Source of the DNA: CAVRUF01 sp963716005
Lineage (GTDB): Bacteria; Actinomycetota; Thermoleophilia; Gaiellales; Gaiellaceae
Length of the DNA: 64,000 bases
Direction of reading: 5' to 3'
NCBI GenBank assembly: GCA_963716005.1
Contig: OY970285.1
Span: 496,001-560,000 of the forward strand
Below, in pieces: positions 16,973-25,515 of the stretch; the stretch's first letter is position 1, and every line of letters begins with the position of its first letter. A program made the translations under genes and the position numbers. Under the pieces are notes generated by a model, which did no database searches, had not been told where the DNA came from, and saw only the letters and a program-made list of their open reading frames with translations.

Positions 16973-18129
16973 CGCGCCGCGCAGAACTCGACGTAGTCGA
17001 TGTACTCGGTGATCGACGGGCTCTCGCCGCAGACGGGGCAGTCGGGGTCGCGGCGGAGCGAGATCTCGGTGAACGTCGTCGAGAGCGCGTCGAAGAGGAG
17101 GAGGCGCCCGACGAGCGGGTCGCCGATCCCGAGGATGACCTTGATCGCCTCGTTCGCCTGGAGCGACCCGACGATGCCGGGGAGCACGCCGAGCACTCCG
17201 CCTTCCGCGCAGCTCGGAGCGAGCTCGGGCGGCGGCGGCTCGGGGAAGAGGCAGCGGTAGCAGGGGCCCTCGTGCGGCTTGAACACCGTCGTCTGGCCCT
17301 CGAAGCGGTAGATCGACCCGTGCACGACGGGGATCCCGTGGAAGACCGACGCGTCGTTCAGGAGGTAGCGCGTGGGGAAGTTGTCGGCGCCGTCCACGAT
17401 CACGTCCCAGCCCGCGCCGAGGATCCGGTCGGCGTTCTCGGTCGTCAGGCGCTCGGCGAAGACCTCGACGTCCACGTCGGGGTTGAGCGCGGCGATCGTG
17501 CGCTTGGCCGACTCGGCCTTCGAGTCGCCGAGGCGCTCGGTCGAGTGGACGATCTGGCGCTGGAGGTTCGACTCGTCCACGACGTCGTCGTCGACGATCC
17601 CGAGTGTTCCGACGCCGGCCGCCGCGAGGTAGAGCGACGCGGGGGAGCCGAGCCCGCCCGCGCCGATCAGGAGCACGCGCGCGTTCAGGAGCTTCTCCTG
17701 GCCGGCCTCGCCGACCTCGGGAATCAGGAGGTGGCGGCTATAGCGGCGGCGCTGCTGGGCGTCGAGCGACTGCGGGATCTCGACCGGCAGGCCGTTGCGC
17801 TTCCAGTCGGTGAAGCCGCCCGTCAGCGAGACGACGTCGACGTAGCCGAGATCCTCGAGCGTCTTGGCGGCGAACGCGGAACGGCTGCCCGCCGCGCAGT
17901 AGACGACGAGCGCCCGGCCGCGGTCGGGGAGGAGTCCCTCGGCGCGCGACTCGAGCGAGCCGCGGGGGATGTGCACCGCGCCCGGGATGTGGCCCTCGTC
18001 CCACTCGGCGCGCTCGCGGACGTCGACGAAGATTGCTTCCCCGGCGTCCAGCCGCTCGCGGGCGGACGGCGCGTCGGTCTCGTCGATCTCGGCGCGAACC
18101 TGGGCGAGAAGGTCCCGGTAGGAAGCCAT
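16969..18129 (-). CDS. MoeZ-like E1 adenylyltransferase with N-terminal rhodanese domain
   Basis: A 386-residue enzyme predicted to adenylate the C-terminal glycine of CysO and then donate sulfur. Residues 20-118 are a rhodanese domain with active-site Cys78 (VVYCAAGSRS). Residues 125-386 are a ThiF/MoeB-type E1 with nucleotide loop GAGGLGS (156-162), the DDVVDESNLQRQ segment, zinc cysteines C290/C293 and C364/C367, and a conserved Cys307 in APSCAEGGVLG. Mycobacterial MoeZ carries its rhodanese at the C-terminus, so the domain order is swapped. ATG start; first gene of the E1, CysO-CysM, Mec operon. Confidence 0.9.
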   Translation of the reverse strand: MASYRDLLAQVRAEIDETDAPSARERLDAGEAIFVDVRERAEWDEGHIPGAVHIPRGSLESRAEGLLPDRGRALVVYCAAGSRSAFAAKTLEDLGYVDVVSLTGGFTDWKRNGLPVEIPQSLDAQQRRRYSRHLLIPEVGEAGQEKLLNARVLLIGAGGLGSPASLYLAAAGVGTLGIVDDDVVDESNLQRQIVHSTERLGDSKAESAKRTIAALNPDVDVEVFAERLTTENADRILGAGWDVIVDGADNFPTRYLLNDASVFHGIPVVHGSIYRFEGQTTVFKPHEGPCYRCLFPEPPPPELAPSCAEGGVLGVLPGIVGSLQANEAIKVILGIGDPLVGRLLLFDALSTTFTEISLRRDPDCPVCGESPSITEYIDYVEFCAAR

Positions 18130-18139
18130 TACTACACTG

Positions 18140-18145
18140 AGTATA
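18140..18145 (-). promoter_or_regulatory. Probable -10 element of the cysteine operon
   Basis: TATACT on the minus strand lies 10 bases before the ATG of the rhodanese-E1 gene, in a 56-base divergent gap. A very short leader would follow. No clear -35 was found. Confidence 0.35.
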
Positions 18146-18185
18146 GCGAGGGTCTTCGAGCCGACGTAGCTACGCTCGATCCCTC

Positions 18186-19167
18186 TTGTCTCCTCGCACG
18201 CGCGTGATCTCCCTGGTCGCCGCTGCCGCCCTGGTCGCGGTCGGCGTCGTCAGCGCGGCCGCGCTTCTCCAGGAGGACGACCCGGCGCTGGGGGAGACCG
18301 TGGCGTTCGTCCCCGAGGCGCCGGCGCTCGAGCTCGCGGTGATCGACCGCGACGACGAGCTCGCCCGCGGGCTGCGCGACGCCGAGCGCAAGTACGAGGA
18401 GGACGACGCCCTCGGCGCGAGGACGACGTTCCAGGAGATCCTCGAGGAGAACCCGGACTCGATCGAGGCGCAGATCGGCGACGCGGTCACGGCGTGGCCC
18501 GAGGAGACGGAGGAGAAGCTCCAGGCGATCGTCGACGCCTACCCGGACAGCGCGGTCGCCCGGCTCAACCTCGGTCTCGCGCTGCTCGCGAAGGGCGAGC
18601 CGAATGCGGCTCGCGAAGCAGTGGGCCGAGGCGGAGGAGCGCGAGCCCGACACGCCGGCAGCCCTGAGCGCCGAGGATCTGCTCAACCCGCACTCACCGC
18701 CGGGCCGGCCGCAGTTCGTCGTCGAGGACGTGCCGGCGGCGATCGCCAAGCTGTCGCTCGAGGAGCGCCTGGAGACGGTGCGAAAGAACGCCGAGAAGCG
18801 CGGCACCGTCCAGGACTGGATCCTCTACGGGAGCGCGCTCGAGACGATGGGCCACCGCGAGTCGGCAAGGCGTGCCTATGCAAACGCGGTCGAGGCCGAC
18901 CCGGAGAGCCTCGAGGCGCAGGTCGCCTCCGCGGTGTCGAGCTTCGACAAGGACGACGCGTCGCCGGCGTTCGCGAAGCTCGGGCCACTCGCGTCCGCGA
19001 ACCCAAATTCGTCTCTCATCCGTTTCCATCTCGGACTGATGCTGCTGTGGCTACCCGATCTGGACAACGCGCGGAAACAGCTCGAACGAGCGCAGGTCTC
19101 CGATCAGGAAGGCTTCTACGGCAAACAGGCAGGCCGGGTACTTGCACGATTGGCACAGATCGAATAG
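18186..19167 (+). CDS. Membrane-anchored TPR protein, apparent frameshift
   Basis: N-terminal hydrophobic helix (VISLVAAAALVAVGVVSAAALL) followed by an acidic linker and tetratricopeptide-like repeats (DALGARTTFQEILEENPDS, SAVARLNLGLALLAKGEPNAA, then in the next frame ESARRAYANAVEADPESLEAQ, LIRFHLGLMLLWLPDLDNARKQLE). A +1 break near 18613 divides the reading frame; the two halves join cleanly within one repeat. TTG at 18186 is used; an in-frame GTG at 18204 is an alternative. The protein probably scaffolds others at the membrane surface. It is divergent from the cysteine operon and lies upstream of sigA. Confidence 0.7.
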
Positions 19168-19185
19168 GACCAACCCACCTGCAAT

Positions 19186-19203
19186 ATGGGCCATTCGGCC
19201 CAT
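19186..19203 (+). terminator. Hairpin after the TPR gene
   Basis: ATGGGCC and GGCCCAT form a perfect 7-bp stem with loop ATTC, 19 bases after the TPR stop and ahead of the sigA promoter. There is no T-run, so its terminator role is an inference. Confidence 0.4.
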
Positions 19204-19271
19204 GACACAGGCCGGGGGTCCGGGCACAGTCGCCAGGCGTCTCGGGTGACGGTTTTCCACCAAAGAGACCG

Positions 19272-19300
19272 TTGACTGAGCCGCGGCGGGGGTCTACCTT
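19272..19300 (+). promoter_or_regulatory. Sigma-70-type promoter of sigA
   Basis: TTGACT (19272-19277), a 17-base spacer, and TACCTT (19295-19300) precede the sigA gene. Transcription would begin near 19307, leaving GGGAGGGG as the ribosome-binding sequence 6 bases before the TTG start. This fits a primary sigma factor recognising its own promoter. Confidence 0.6.
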
Positions 19301-19318
19301 TCAGAGGGAGGGGCTGCA

Positions 19319-20401
19319 TTGGGGGTCGAGGACACAGCTGCGGGGTCTGGATTGACATTGCTCGATCACGAGGAGACGCGGGCGCTCGTAGCGCTCGGTC
19401 AGGAGCACGGCTCGATTACGCACGAGCAGGTGACGGCACTCCTCGACGAACTGGGCGCTGAGCCTGCCCAGGCAGATGAGTTTCTGCAGGCCCTCGAGGA
19501 CCTGCACGTGGACGTCGTTCCGGCGGCGCCCGAGGAGGTCGCGGCGGTCGACCTGACGGTCGATCAGCGCGAAGTCTCCACCGACGCGCTCCAGCTCTTC
19601 CTGAAGGACATCGGCCGCGTGCCGCTCTTGACGGCGGCGCAGGAGGTCGAGCTCGCCAAGCGCATCGAGCGCGGCGACATGGGGGCCAAGCGGAAGATGG
19701 TCGAGTCGAATCTCCGCCTCGTCGTCTCGATCGCGAAGAACTACCGCAACCAGGGGCTCCCGTTCCTCGACCTGATCCAGGAGGGGACGATCGGCCTCGT
19801 GCGGGCGGCGGAGAAGTTCGACTACCGCAAGGGTTTCAAGTTCTCGACGTACGCGACCTGGTGGATCCGCCAGGCGGTCGCCCGGGCGCTCGCCGACAAG
19901 GCGCGCACGATCCGGATGCCCGTCCACGTGGTCGAGAAGCTGAACAAGATCGGCCGCACGGAGCGCAAGCTCGTCTCTGAGCTCGGCCGCGACCCGTCGA
20001 TCGAGGAGATCGCCGCGGTGCTCGAGATCACGCCGGAGGAGGTCGAGGCGGTTCGCCGCAGCGCCCAGACGCCGGTGTCGCTCGAGAAGCCGGTGGGCGA
20101 GGAGGACGACTCCGAGCTCGGCCACTTCATCGCGGACGACAACGCGAAGGCGCCGGACGAGGCGGCCGACGAGGTCATCCGCCAGGAGACGCTCGCGCGG
20201 GTTCTCAGCGTGCTCTCGTACCGGGAGCGCCGGATCCTCGAGCTTCGCTACGGGCTCGCCGGCGAGCAGCCGCGGACGCTCGACGAGGTCGGCAAGACCT
20301 TCAACGTCACGCGCGAGCGCGTCCGGCAGATCGAGAACCAGTGCCTGAAGAAGCTCCAGGCGATGGCCGAGTCGCAGAAGCTCCGCGAGGTCGCTGCGTA
20401 A
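19319..20401 (+). CDS. sigA: Primary RNA polymerase sigma factor (RpoD/SigA)
   Basis: A 360-residue group 1/2 sigma-70 factor. A short region 1.1-like acidic part (residues 1-90) precedes region 1.2 (LFLKDIGRVPLLTAAQEVELA), region 2 (RLVVSIAKNYRNQGLPFLDLIQEG, KFSTYATWWIRQAVARAL), region 3 and region 4 with the -35-binding helix-turn-helix (TLDEVGKTFNVTRERVRQIE). The short N-terminus is normal for actinobacteria-related primary factors. TTG start at 19319, supported by the strong AGGGAGGGG ribosome site and promoter upstream. It directs housekeeping transcription. Confidence 0.92.
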   Translation: MGVEDTAAGSGLTLLDHEETRALVALGQEHGSITHEQVTALLDELGAEPAQADEFLQALEDLHVDVVPAAPEEVAAVDLTVDQREVSTDALQLFLKDIGRVPLLTAAQEVELAKRIERGDMGAKRKMVESNLRLVVSIAKNYRNQGLPFLDLIQEGTIGLVRAAEKFDYRKGFKFSTYATWWIRQAVARALADKARTIRMPVHVVEKLNKIGRTERKLVSELGRDPSIEEIAAVLEITPEEVEAVRRSAQTPVSLEKPVGEEDDSELGHFIADDNAKAPDEAADEVIRQETLARVLSVLSYRERRILELRYGLAGEQPRTLDEVGKTFNVTRERVRQIENQCLKKLQAMAESQKLREVAA

Positions 20402-20431
20402 TGCGTCGCCGCCGCCTCGTACGCTAGGGAG

Positions 20432-20611
20432 GTGGCACTGGAGATGAGAGAGGCCTGCGAGCGCTGTCGCGCTCCGCTGGCACACGGCGACGACGCGACC
20501 ATCTGCTCGTTCGAGTGCACGTTCTGCCCCGCCTGCGCCGAGGCGATGCAGGGCGTCTGCCCGAACTGCGGCGGCGAGCTCGTCGCGCGGCCGAAGCGCT
20601 CGGCTCCCTAG
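20432..20611 (+). CDS. DUF1272 small zinc-ribbon-like protein
   Basis: A 59-residue protein too short for routine ORF calling, with the DUF1272 pattern: CERCRAPLAHGDDATICSFE then CTFCPACA, and VCPNCGGEL near the end. Eight cysteines in CxxC-like pairs suggest a double zinc ribbon. Function unknown. GTG at 20432 matches family N-termini (VALEMREACERC), but the AGGGAGG just upstream abuts it; CTG at 20438 or ATG at 20444 would have better spacing. It sits between sigA and the M20 peptidase gene on the same strand. Confidence 0.8.
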   Translation: MALEMREACERCRAPLAHGDDATICSFECTFCPACAEAMQGVCPNCGGELVARPKRSAP

Positions 20612-20621
20612 ACTGGCGGCG

Positions 20622-21947
20622 ATGTCCGAGCAGACCCCGCCGCAGGCCTGGCTCGACGAGCTCACGGAGTTTCTGCGGATCCCGAGCGTCAGCGCCGACC
20701 CCGGGCAGGCGGCCGACGTCGTCCGGGCGGGGGAGTGGGTGCGCGACTTCGTCCGTGCCGCCGGCGGCGAGGCCGAGCTCGTTCCGACGTCCGAGCCCGC
20801 GCCGCTCGTGGTCGGCGAGATCCGGGCCTCGGCCGGCGCCGACGCACCGACGGTGCTCGTCTACGGGCACTTCGACGTCCAGCCGCCCGACCCGCTCGAG
20901 CACTGGGAGTCGCCGCCGTTCGAGCCGACGATCCGCGGCGACCGGCTCTACGCGAGGGGCATTGCGGACGACAAGGGCAACCTCTACCTCCTCCTGAAGG
21001 CCGCCGCGCTGCTGGCCGCCGAAGGCGCGCTGCCCGTGAACGTGCGGATCGCATGCGACGGGGAGGAGGAGACCGGCGGCCACTCGATCGTCGAATGGGT
21101 CGCCGCCGACGAGCGCGGTGCGGACGCCTGCATCATCTTCGACGCCGGCATGCCCGAGGTCGACGTCCCGGCCTTCTACATCGGGACGCGAGGGCTCGTC
21201 TACTTCCACGTCAAGGTGCGCACCGGCGAGCGGGACCTCCACTCGGGTGTCTTCGGCGGCGCCGCGATGAACGCAACGCACGCGCTCATGCAGACGCTCG
21301 CCCCGGTCGTCGCCGAGCCCGACGAGCTGCGCAGCGGGATCGTCCCGCCGACCGATGAAGAGCGCGCCGGCTGGGCCGCGATCGTCTCGGGCCAGGGCGC
21401 GCTCGACGAGCAGGGCGCGAAGCCGCGCGACGACCGTGCCGCCGAGGAGTTCTACGAGAGGACGCTCGCCGGGTCGGCCGTCGACGTCCACGGTCTGACG
21501 GGTGGCTCGCCGGTGCTCCAGAAGACGGTCATTCCGATCGAGGCCGAGGCGAACGTCTCGATCCGCCTCGCGCCTGTCCAGGACGTGGAGGAGATCGCGC
21601 TCGCGATGGAGCGCCTCATGCGCGAGGCCGCACCGCTGGGCGCCGAGGTCGACATCGAGCGCTGGTCGTCGGCGCCCGCCGGTCTCGTCGCGCCCGACGC
21701 ACCGGCGGTGAAGCTCGCCCAGGACGCGTTCGAGCGCGTGCTCGGCAAGCGGCCGCTTCTCCTCCGCTCGGGCGGAACGCTGCCGATCGTGCCCGCGCTC
21801 GCCGACCGCGGCATCCCCACGATCGTGAGCGGCTTCGACCTCCCGGACGGGAACGTGCACGCGCCGAACGAGGGCATGCTCGTTCGCTACATCCCGCTCG
21901 GCGTCGAGACGGCCAAGGCGCTGTTCGTCGAGCTCGCGAAGCTCTAG
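20622..21947 (+). CDS. M20 family dipeptidase/metallopeptidase
   Basis: A 441-residue co-catalytic zinc peptidase of the M20 (carnosinase/CPG2/DapE-like) family. Metal-site motifs: VLVYGHFDVQPPDP (His and Asp), RGIADDKGN (bridging Asp), DGEEETGG (catalytic Glu pair) and the C-terminal NVHAPNEGM His. The lid/dimerisation domain is inserted at about 190-330 (RTGERDLHSGVFGG). Length and motifs fit cytosolic dipeptidases. ATG start 10 bases after the DUF1272 stop. It shares a CTAG stop with the convergent HxlR gene. Confidence 0.88.
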   Translation: MSEQTPPQAWLDELTEFLRIPSVSADPGQAADVVRAGEWVRDFVRAAGGEAELVPTSEPAPLVVGEIRASAGADAPTVLVYGHFDVQPPDPLEHWESPPFEPTIRGDRLYARGIADDKGNLYLLLKAAALLAAEGALPVNVRIACDGEEETGGHSIVEWVAADERGADACIIFDAGMPEVDVPAFYIGTRGLVYFHVKVRTGERDLHSGVFGGAAMNATHALMQTLAPVVAEPDELRSGIVPPTDEERAGWAAIVSGQGALDEQGAKPRDDRAAEEFYERTLAGSAVDVHGLTGGSPVLQKTVIPIEAEANVSIRLAPVQDVEEIALAMERLMREAAPLGAEVDIERWSSAPAGLVAPDAPAVKLAQDAFERVLGKRPLLLRSGGTLPIVPALADRGIPTIVSGFDLPDGNVHAPNEGMLVRYIPLGVETAKALFVELAKL

Positions 21948-22303
21948 ACGACCGACGCCGCGCCCGAGTGGTCGTGCTCGGGGACGAGCCAGTCGTGGCC
22001 GAACTGCCGCATCGCCTCGATGATCGGGAGGAGCGCCTGGCCCTTCGGCGTCAGCTCGTACTCGACCCGCGGCGGCGACTCCGGGTAGCTGTGCCGCTCG
22101 AGGATCCCTTCCTGCTCGAGCGCGCGCAGGCGCTCGGAGAGCGTCCGCGGGCTGATCCCGGGGAGGGCGCGCTCGAGGTCGGAGAAGCGGCGCGATCCTT
22201 CCGAGAGATCGTGGACGAGCACAGCCGTCCACTTCGCGCCGATGATGTCGGCCGAACAGGCGACCGCGCACTCCTCGTCGTGTACCGGTCGCATCGTGCG
22301 CAT
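21944..22303 (-). CDS. HxlR family winged-helix transcriptional regulator
   Basis: A 119-residue regulator with the HxlR winged helix: IIGAKWTAVLVHDLSEGSRRFSDLERALPGISPRTLSERLRALEQEGILER, then the wing YPESPPRVEYELTPKGQAL. A cysteine near the N-terminus (Cys16, CSADIIG) is in the place of the redox-sensing cysteine in HypR/QorR-like members, so thiol stress sensing is possible. ATG start. Its target is not clear; it lies beside a peptidase and an amidohydrolase gene. Confidence 0.88.
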   Translation of the reverse strand: MRTMRPVHDEECAVACSADIIGAKWTAVLVHDLSEGSRRFSDLERALPGISPRTLSERLRALEQEGILERHSYPESPPRVEYELTPKGQALLPIIEAMRQFGHDWLVPEHDHSGAASVV

Positions 22304-22343
22304 GGGCTCATTGTACGCCCACGGTTTCTGTGCCGGACCATGG

Positions 22344-22406
22344 AAGAGCCGGGCAAGACCGGAAGGGGCTGCGGCACACCCTCCTCGTCCAAAGCGCCCG
22401 GCTCTT
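22344..22406. repeat. Inverted repeat between the HxlR and amidohydrolase genes
   Basis: AAGAGCCGGGC (22344-22354) pairs with GCCCGGCTCTT (22396-22406), 11 bp without mismatch, with 41 bases between. It sits just after the amidohydrolase gene end and before the HxlR gene start, both on the minus strand. It could be a terminator with a long loop or a regulator-binding site. Confidence 0.45.
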
Positions 22407-22439
22407 GCTGACTATTGTAGACAGAACCTTCGGTCAGCG

Positions 22440-23981
22440 CTAGTGGAACGGTGGACCGCCGAAAACCCAGCGTCCGCCGAGCATTGTCGCGACCACCTTC
22501 ACCTCGGACAGCTCCTCGGGCGGGGTCGAGACGGGGTCGCGATCGAGCACGACGAGGTCGGCGACGTAGCCGGGAAGGAGCTTGCCGCGCCGGTGCTCGT
22601 CGTGCGTGAGCCAGGCCGGCGCCACCGTCGTCGCGTGGAGCGTCTCCTCGACGGTCAGGATCTGCTCCGGGTGCCAGGCGGGCCGTTCGTCGAGCGTGCG
22701 CGTGACGCCGGCGCGGATCCCCATGAGGGGGTCGAGCTCCTCCACCGGCGCGTCGGAGCCGTTCGCGAGGAGCGTCCCCGCGTCGAGGAGCGAGCGCCAC
22801 GCGTATGCGCGGTCGGTCATCCCGGCCCAGGTCTCGTCGGCGAGGTCGCGATCCGACGGCGCGTGGGAGAACTGCACCGATGCCACGACGCCGATCTCCG
22901 CAAAGCGCGGGATGTCCTCGGGGGCGAGGATCTGCGTGTGCTCGATCCGCGGGCGCAGGCCACGCGGGCGCCACTCCTCCGCGGCGGCCTCGAACCCGTC
23001 GAGCGCGTCGCGGTTGGCCTGGTCGCCGATCGCGTGCACCGCGACCGCGAAACCCGCGCGGGCGGAGCGGCGGACGATCTCCTCGAAGTCGTCGCGGCTC
23101 GTGATCTCGACGCCGGTGCCGTCCAGCATCCGCGCGGTCTTCGAGCCGAGCGTGCCGTCCATGAAGACCTTGATGTAACCGACGCGGAGCAGGTCGTCGC
23201 CGAGCCCGGCCTGCATCCCGAGCGCCTCGATCGCGTCGAGCTGCTCGTGCGGAAGCGACTGCCAGACGCGCAGCTTCAGCCCGCCCTCTGCGCGGAGCTC
23301 CTGCCACCACGGGAGGATCCCGACCCAGCCGTCCTTGTCGTGGACGGCGGTGACGCCGCGCGAGTTGGCGATCTTCACGCCCTCGCGCATGGCGTCCACC
23401 CACTCGGACGCGGGCGTCTGGCCGTAGACGTACGTCTCGCGGAAGTGCCAGGCGGACTCCTCGCGCAGGACGCCGGTCGGCTCGCCGTGGTCGTCGGTCT
23501 CGACGACACCGCCCGGGACGAGCAGGTTGCCGTCCCCGCGGGCGAGCGCCGCCGAGTTGAGCCAGATCGAGTGGCCGTCCTTCGCCATCAGCGCGACCGG
23601 GATGTCGCCGGTGACCGCGTCGAGCGCCTGCCGCGTCGGCTCGACCTGCGGCTCCCACATGCCGCTGCGCCAGCCGATCCCGCGCAGCCAGCGGTCACGC
23701 GTCGCTTCCTTGGCCGCTGCGGCGACCCTGGCAACGGCCTCGTCCAGGGAGGCCGTGCCCTCGAGCCGCACCTGGCGCTGGGCCAGCGACCACTGGGCGA
23801 AGTGCACGTGCGAGTCGGTGAAGCCCGGGACGACCGTGAGGCCGCCGAGGTCGATCGTCTCGGGGCTCGCGAGCGCCGTCTCGTGGACGCCGACGCCGCC
23901 TGCGACCTTGTCGCCCGCGATCGCAAGAGCCGCCGCGGTGGGCAGCGAGGGGTCCATCGTGCGGATGACGCCGTTCGTCAA
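22440..23981 (-). CDS. Amidohydrolase family protein (YtcJ-like)
   Basis: A 513-residue TIM-barrel metal-dependent hydrolase of the amidohydrolase-3 group. Motifs: VVPGFTDSHVHF (first metal His pair), VFMDGTLGSKTA, AVHAIGDQANRDALDGFE, RIEHTQILAPEDIPRF and NGSDAPVEELDPL (catalytic Asp), ending with the beta-sandwich strand PGYVADLVVLDRDP. Such enzymes act on cyclic amides, N-formyl groups or similar; the substrate here is unknown. TTG start 28 bases from the divergent M24 peptidase gene. Confidence 0.85.
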   Translation of the reverse strand: MTNGVIRTMDPSLPTAAALAIAGDKVAGGVGVHETALASPETIDLGGLTVVPGFTDSHVHFAQWSLAQRQVRLEGTASLDEAVARVAAAAKEATRDRWLRGIGWRSGMWEPQVEPTRQALDAVTGDIPVALMAKDGHSIWLNSAALARGDGNLLVPGGVVETDDHGEPTGVLREESAWHFRETYVYGQTPASEWVDAMREGVKIANSRGVTAVHDKDGWVGILPWWQELRAEGGLKLRVWQSLPHEQLDAIEALGMQAGLGDDLLRVGYIKVFMDGTLGSKTARMLDGTGVEITSRDDFEEIVRRSARAGFAVAVHAIGDQANRDALDGFEAAAEEWRPRGLRPRIEHTQILAPEDIPRFAEIGVVASVQFSHAPSDRDLADETWAGMTDRAYAWRSLLDAGTLLANGSDAPVEELDPLMGIRAGVTRTLDERPAWHPEQILTVEETLHATTVAPAWLTHDEHRRGKLLPGYVADLVVLDRDPVSTPPEELSEVKVVATMLGGRWVFGGPPFH

Positions 23982-24009
23982 GGATCACGGTCCGAAAGAC
24001 TCTAATCCG

Positions 24010-25179
24010 ATGGTTCCCGCCGAAGAGATCCAAGCGCGCATCGCCCGGTTCCAGGACGGGCTCCGCGCGGCGGGGCTCGACGGTGCGCTCGTCGTCCAGG
24101 AGACCGACCTCTACTACCTGACCGGAACGGCGCAGAGCGCGCACCTGATCGTTCCCGCCGAGGGCGAGCCGGCGCTGCTCGTGCGCAAGACGCTCGCGCG
24201 TGCGCGCGAGGAGAGTCCTCTCGAGCGGGTCGAGCCGCTGCGCTCGCTCCGCGACCTCGGCCCGGCGCTCGCCGGGCTCGGGCTCGACGGCGGGAAGCTC
24301 GGACTCGAGCTGGACGTGCTCCCGGCGGCGAGCTACCTGCGCTACGCCAAGCGTCTCGAAGGCTTCGAGCTGGCCGACTGCTCCGGCGTTCTGCGAGCCG
24401 TGCGGTCGATCAAGTCCGCCTACGAGCTGGAGCGCATCCGCGTCGCGTGCGAGCAGGTCGCGCACCTGCCGGAGTGGATGGAGCGCCACGTGCGCGAGGG
24501 GATGACCGAGCTCGAGCTGGCGGCGGAGATCGAGCGCGAGCTGCGCCTCGCCGGGCACCAGGGCGTCATCCGCTTCCGCTCCTTCAACAACGAGCTCTTC
24601 TACGGCTCGGTGCTGGCCGGGCCGAGCGGCGCGGTGCCCGGCGCGAGCGAGACGCCGATCGTCGGTCCGGGGCCGAACGTCGCCGTGTCGAAGGGCGCGT
24701 CGGCGAGGCCGATCGGGCGCGGCGAGCCGATCCTCGTCGACCTCGCGGGCGCGCACGACGGCTACCTCTCGGATCAGACCCGGATGTTCTCGCTCGGCCC
24801 CGTCGAGGCGCGGTACACGGAGACGCACGACCTCGCCGTGTCGGTGCTCCACGGAGTCGCGGCCGCGGCGAAGCCCGGCGTCACCGGCGCGGCGCTCTAC
24901 GACCTGGCCCAGGAGCTGGCCGGCGGGCACGAGGGGTTCATGGGCGCGGGGGAGGAGCGCGTCACCTTCGTCGGGCATGGGATCGGGCTCGAGATCGACG
25001 AGCTGCCGCTCCTGGCGCGCGGTTGGGACCAGCCGTTCGAGAAGGACATGGTCTTCGCGCTCGAGCCGAAGTTCGTGTTTCCCGGCGAGGCCGCGATCGG
25101 GATCGAGAACTCGTACCTCGTGACCGAGGACGGCGGCGTCGCACTGACGACCGCGCCGGAGGAGCTGATCGTCCTCTAG
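24010..25179 (+). CDS. M24 family aminopeptidase (Xaa-Pro dipeptidase-like)
   Basis: A 389-residue pita-bread-fold metallopeptidase. N-terminal creatinase-like domain (residues 1-130, LVVQETDLYYLTGT) and a C-terminal catalytic domain with metal ligands in ILVDLAGAHDGYLSDQTR (Asp pair), FVGHGIGLEIDE (His), EPKFVFPG (Glu) and GIENSYLVTE (Glu). It should cleave Xaa-Pro dipeptides. ATG start at 24010. It shares CTAG with the convergent zinc-ribbon gene. Confidence 0.88.
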   Translation: MVPAEEIQARIARFQDGLRAAGLDGALVVQETDLYYLTGTAQSAHLIVPAEGEPALLVRKTLARAREESPLERVEPLRSLRDLGPALAGLGLDGGKLGLELDVLPAASYLRYAKRLEGFELADCSGVLRAVRSIKSAYELERIRVACEQVAHLPEWMERHVREGMTELELAAEIERELRLAGHQGVIRFRSFNNELFYGSVLAGPSGAVPGASETPIVGPGPNVAVSKGASARPIGRGEPILVDLAGAHDGYLSDQTRMFSLGPVEARYTETHDLAVSVLHGVAAAAKPGVTGAALYDLAQELAGGHEGFMGAGEERVTFVGHGIGLEIDELPLLARGWDQPFEKDMVFALEPKFVFPGEAAIGIENSYLVTEDGGVALTTAPEELIVL

Positions 25180-25466
25180 AGCGTCAGAGGCTCGGTCGGG
25201 GATTCCGTCTCGACGAGGAACGCGGCCAATCGCGCCGCCTCCTCCTCGTCGAGCGAGACCGCAGCCGAGGCGCGCATGCGCCGAGCCGTCTCGTCCCAGA
25301 CGCTGAAGCGCACGTGCCGCTCCTCGAGGTAGCGCGAAACGCGCAGGCCCTTGCCCTGGTCGCCGGCGAAGAGCTCGGTGAACTTCAGGCGTTGCGGCGC
25401 GGCGCACCAGGGGCAGTAGCGAAACCGTCCCTCGACCGGGCCGTCGCAGCTCGCGCACGTGCGCAT
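25176..25466 (-). CDS. Small zinc-ribbon protein
   Basis: A 96-residue protein with an N-terminal zinc ribbon (MRTCASCDGPVEGRFRYCPWC, two CxxC pairs) and a C-terminal helical/strand region (RFSVWDETARRMRASAAVSLDEEEAARLAAFL). Not a named family that I recognise. It could bind nucleic acid or protein through the ribbon. ATG start at 25466; upstream open frame is shadow. Divergent from the acyl-CoA dehydrogenase gene. Confidence 0.7.
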   Translation of the reverse strand: MRTCASCDGPVEGRFRYCPWCAAPQRLKFTELFAGDQGKGLRVSRYLEERHVRFSVWDETARRMRASAAVSLDEEEAARLAAFLVETESPTEPLTL

Positions 25467-25515
25467 CTCGCCTGGAGCGTATCGCGGCTTCCGTCGCGAA
25501 ACTAGAATCCGCGCC

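Noticed and set aside
20424..22271. Long minus-strand open frames opposite the M20 peptidase, Lhr helicase (about 1,200 codons) and others
   Set aside because: They mirror the codon bias of the real genes on the other strand, have Arg/Ala/Gly-rich meaningless translations and no domain motifs. In such GC-rich DNA these antisense frames are expected.
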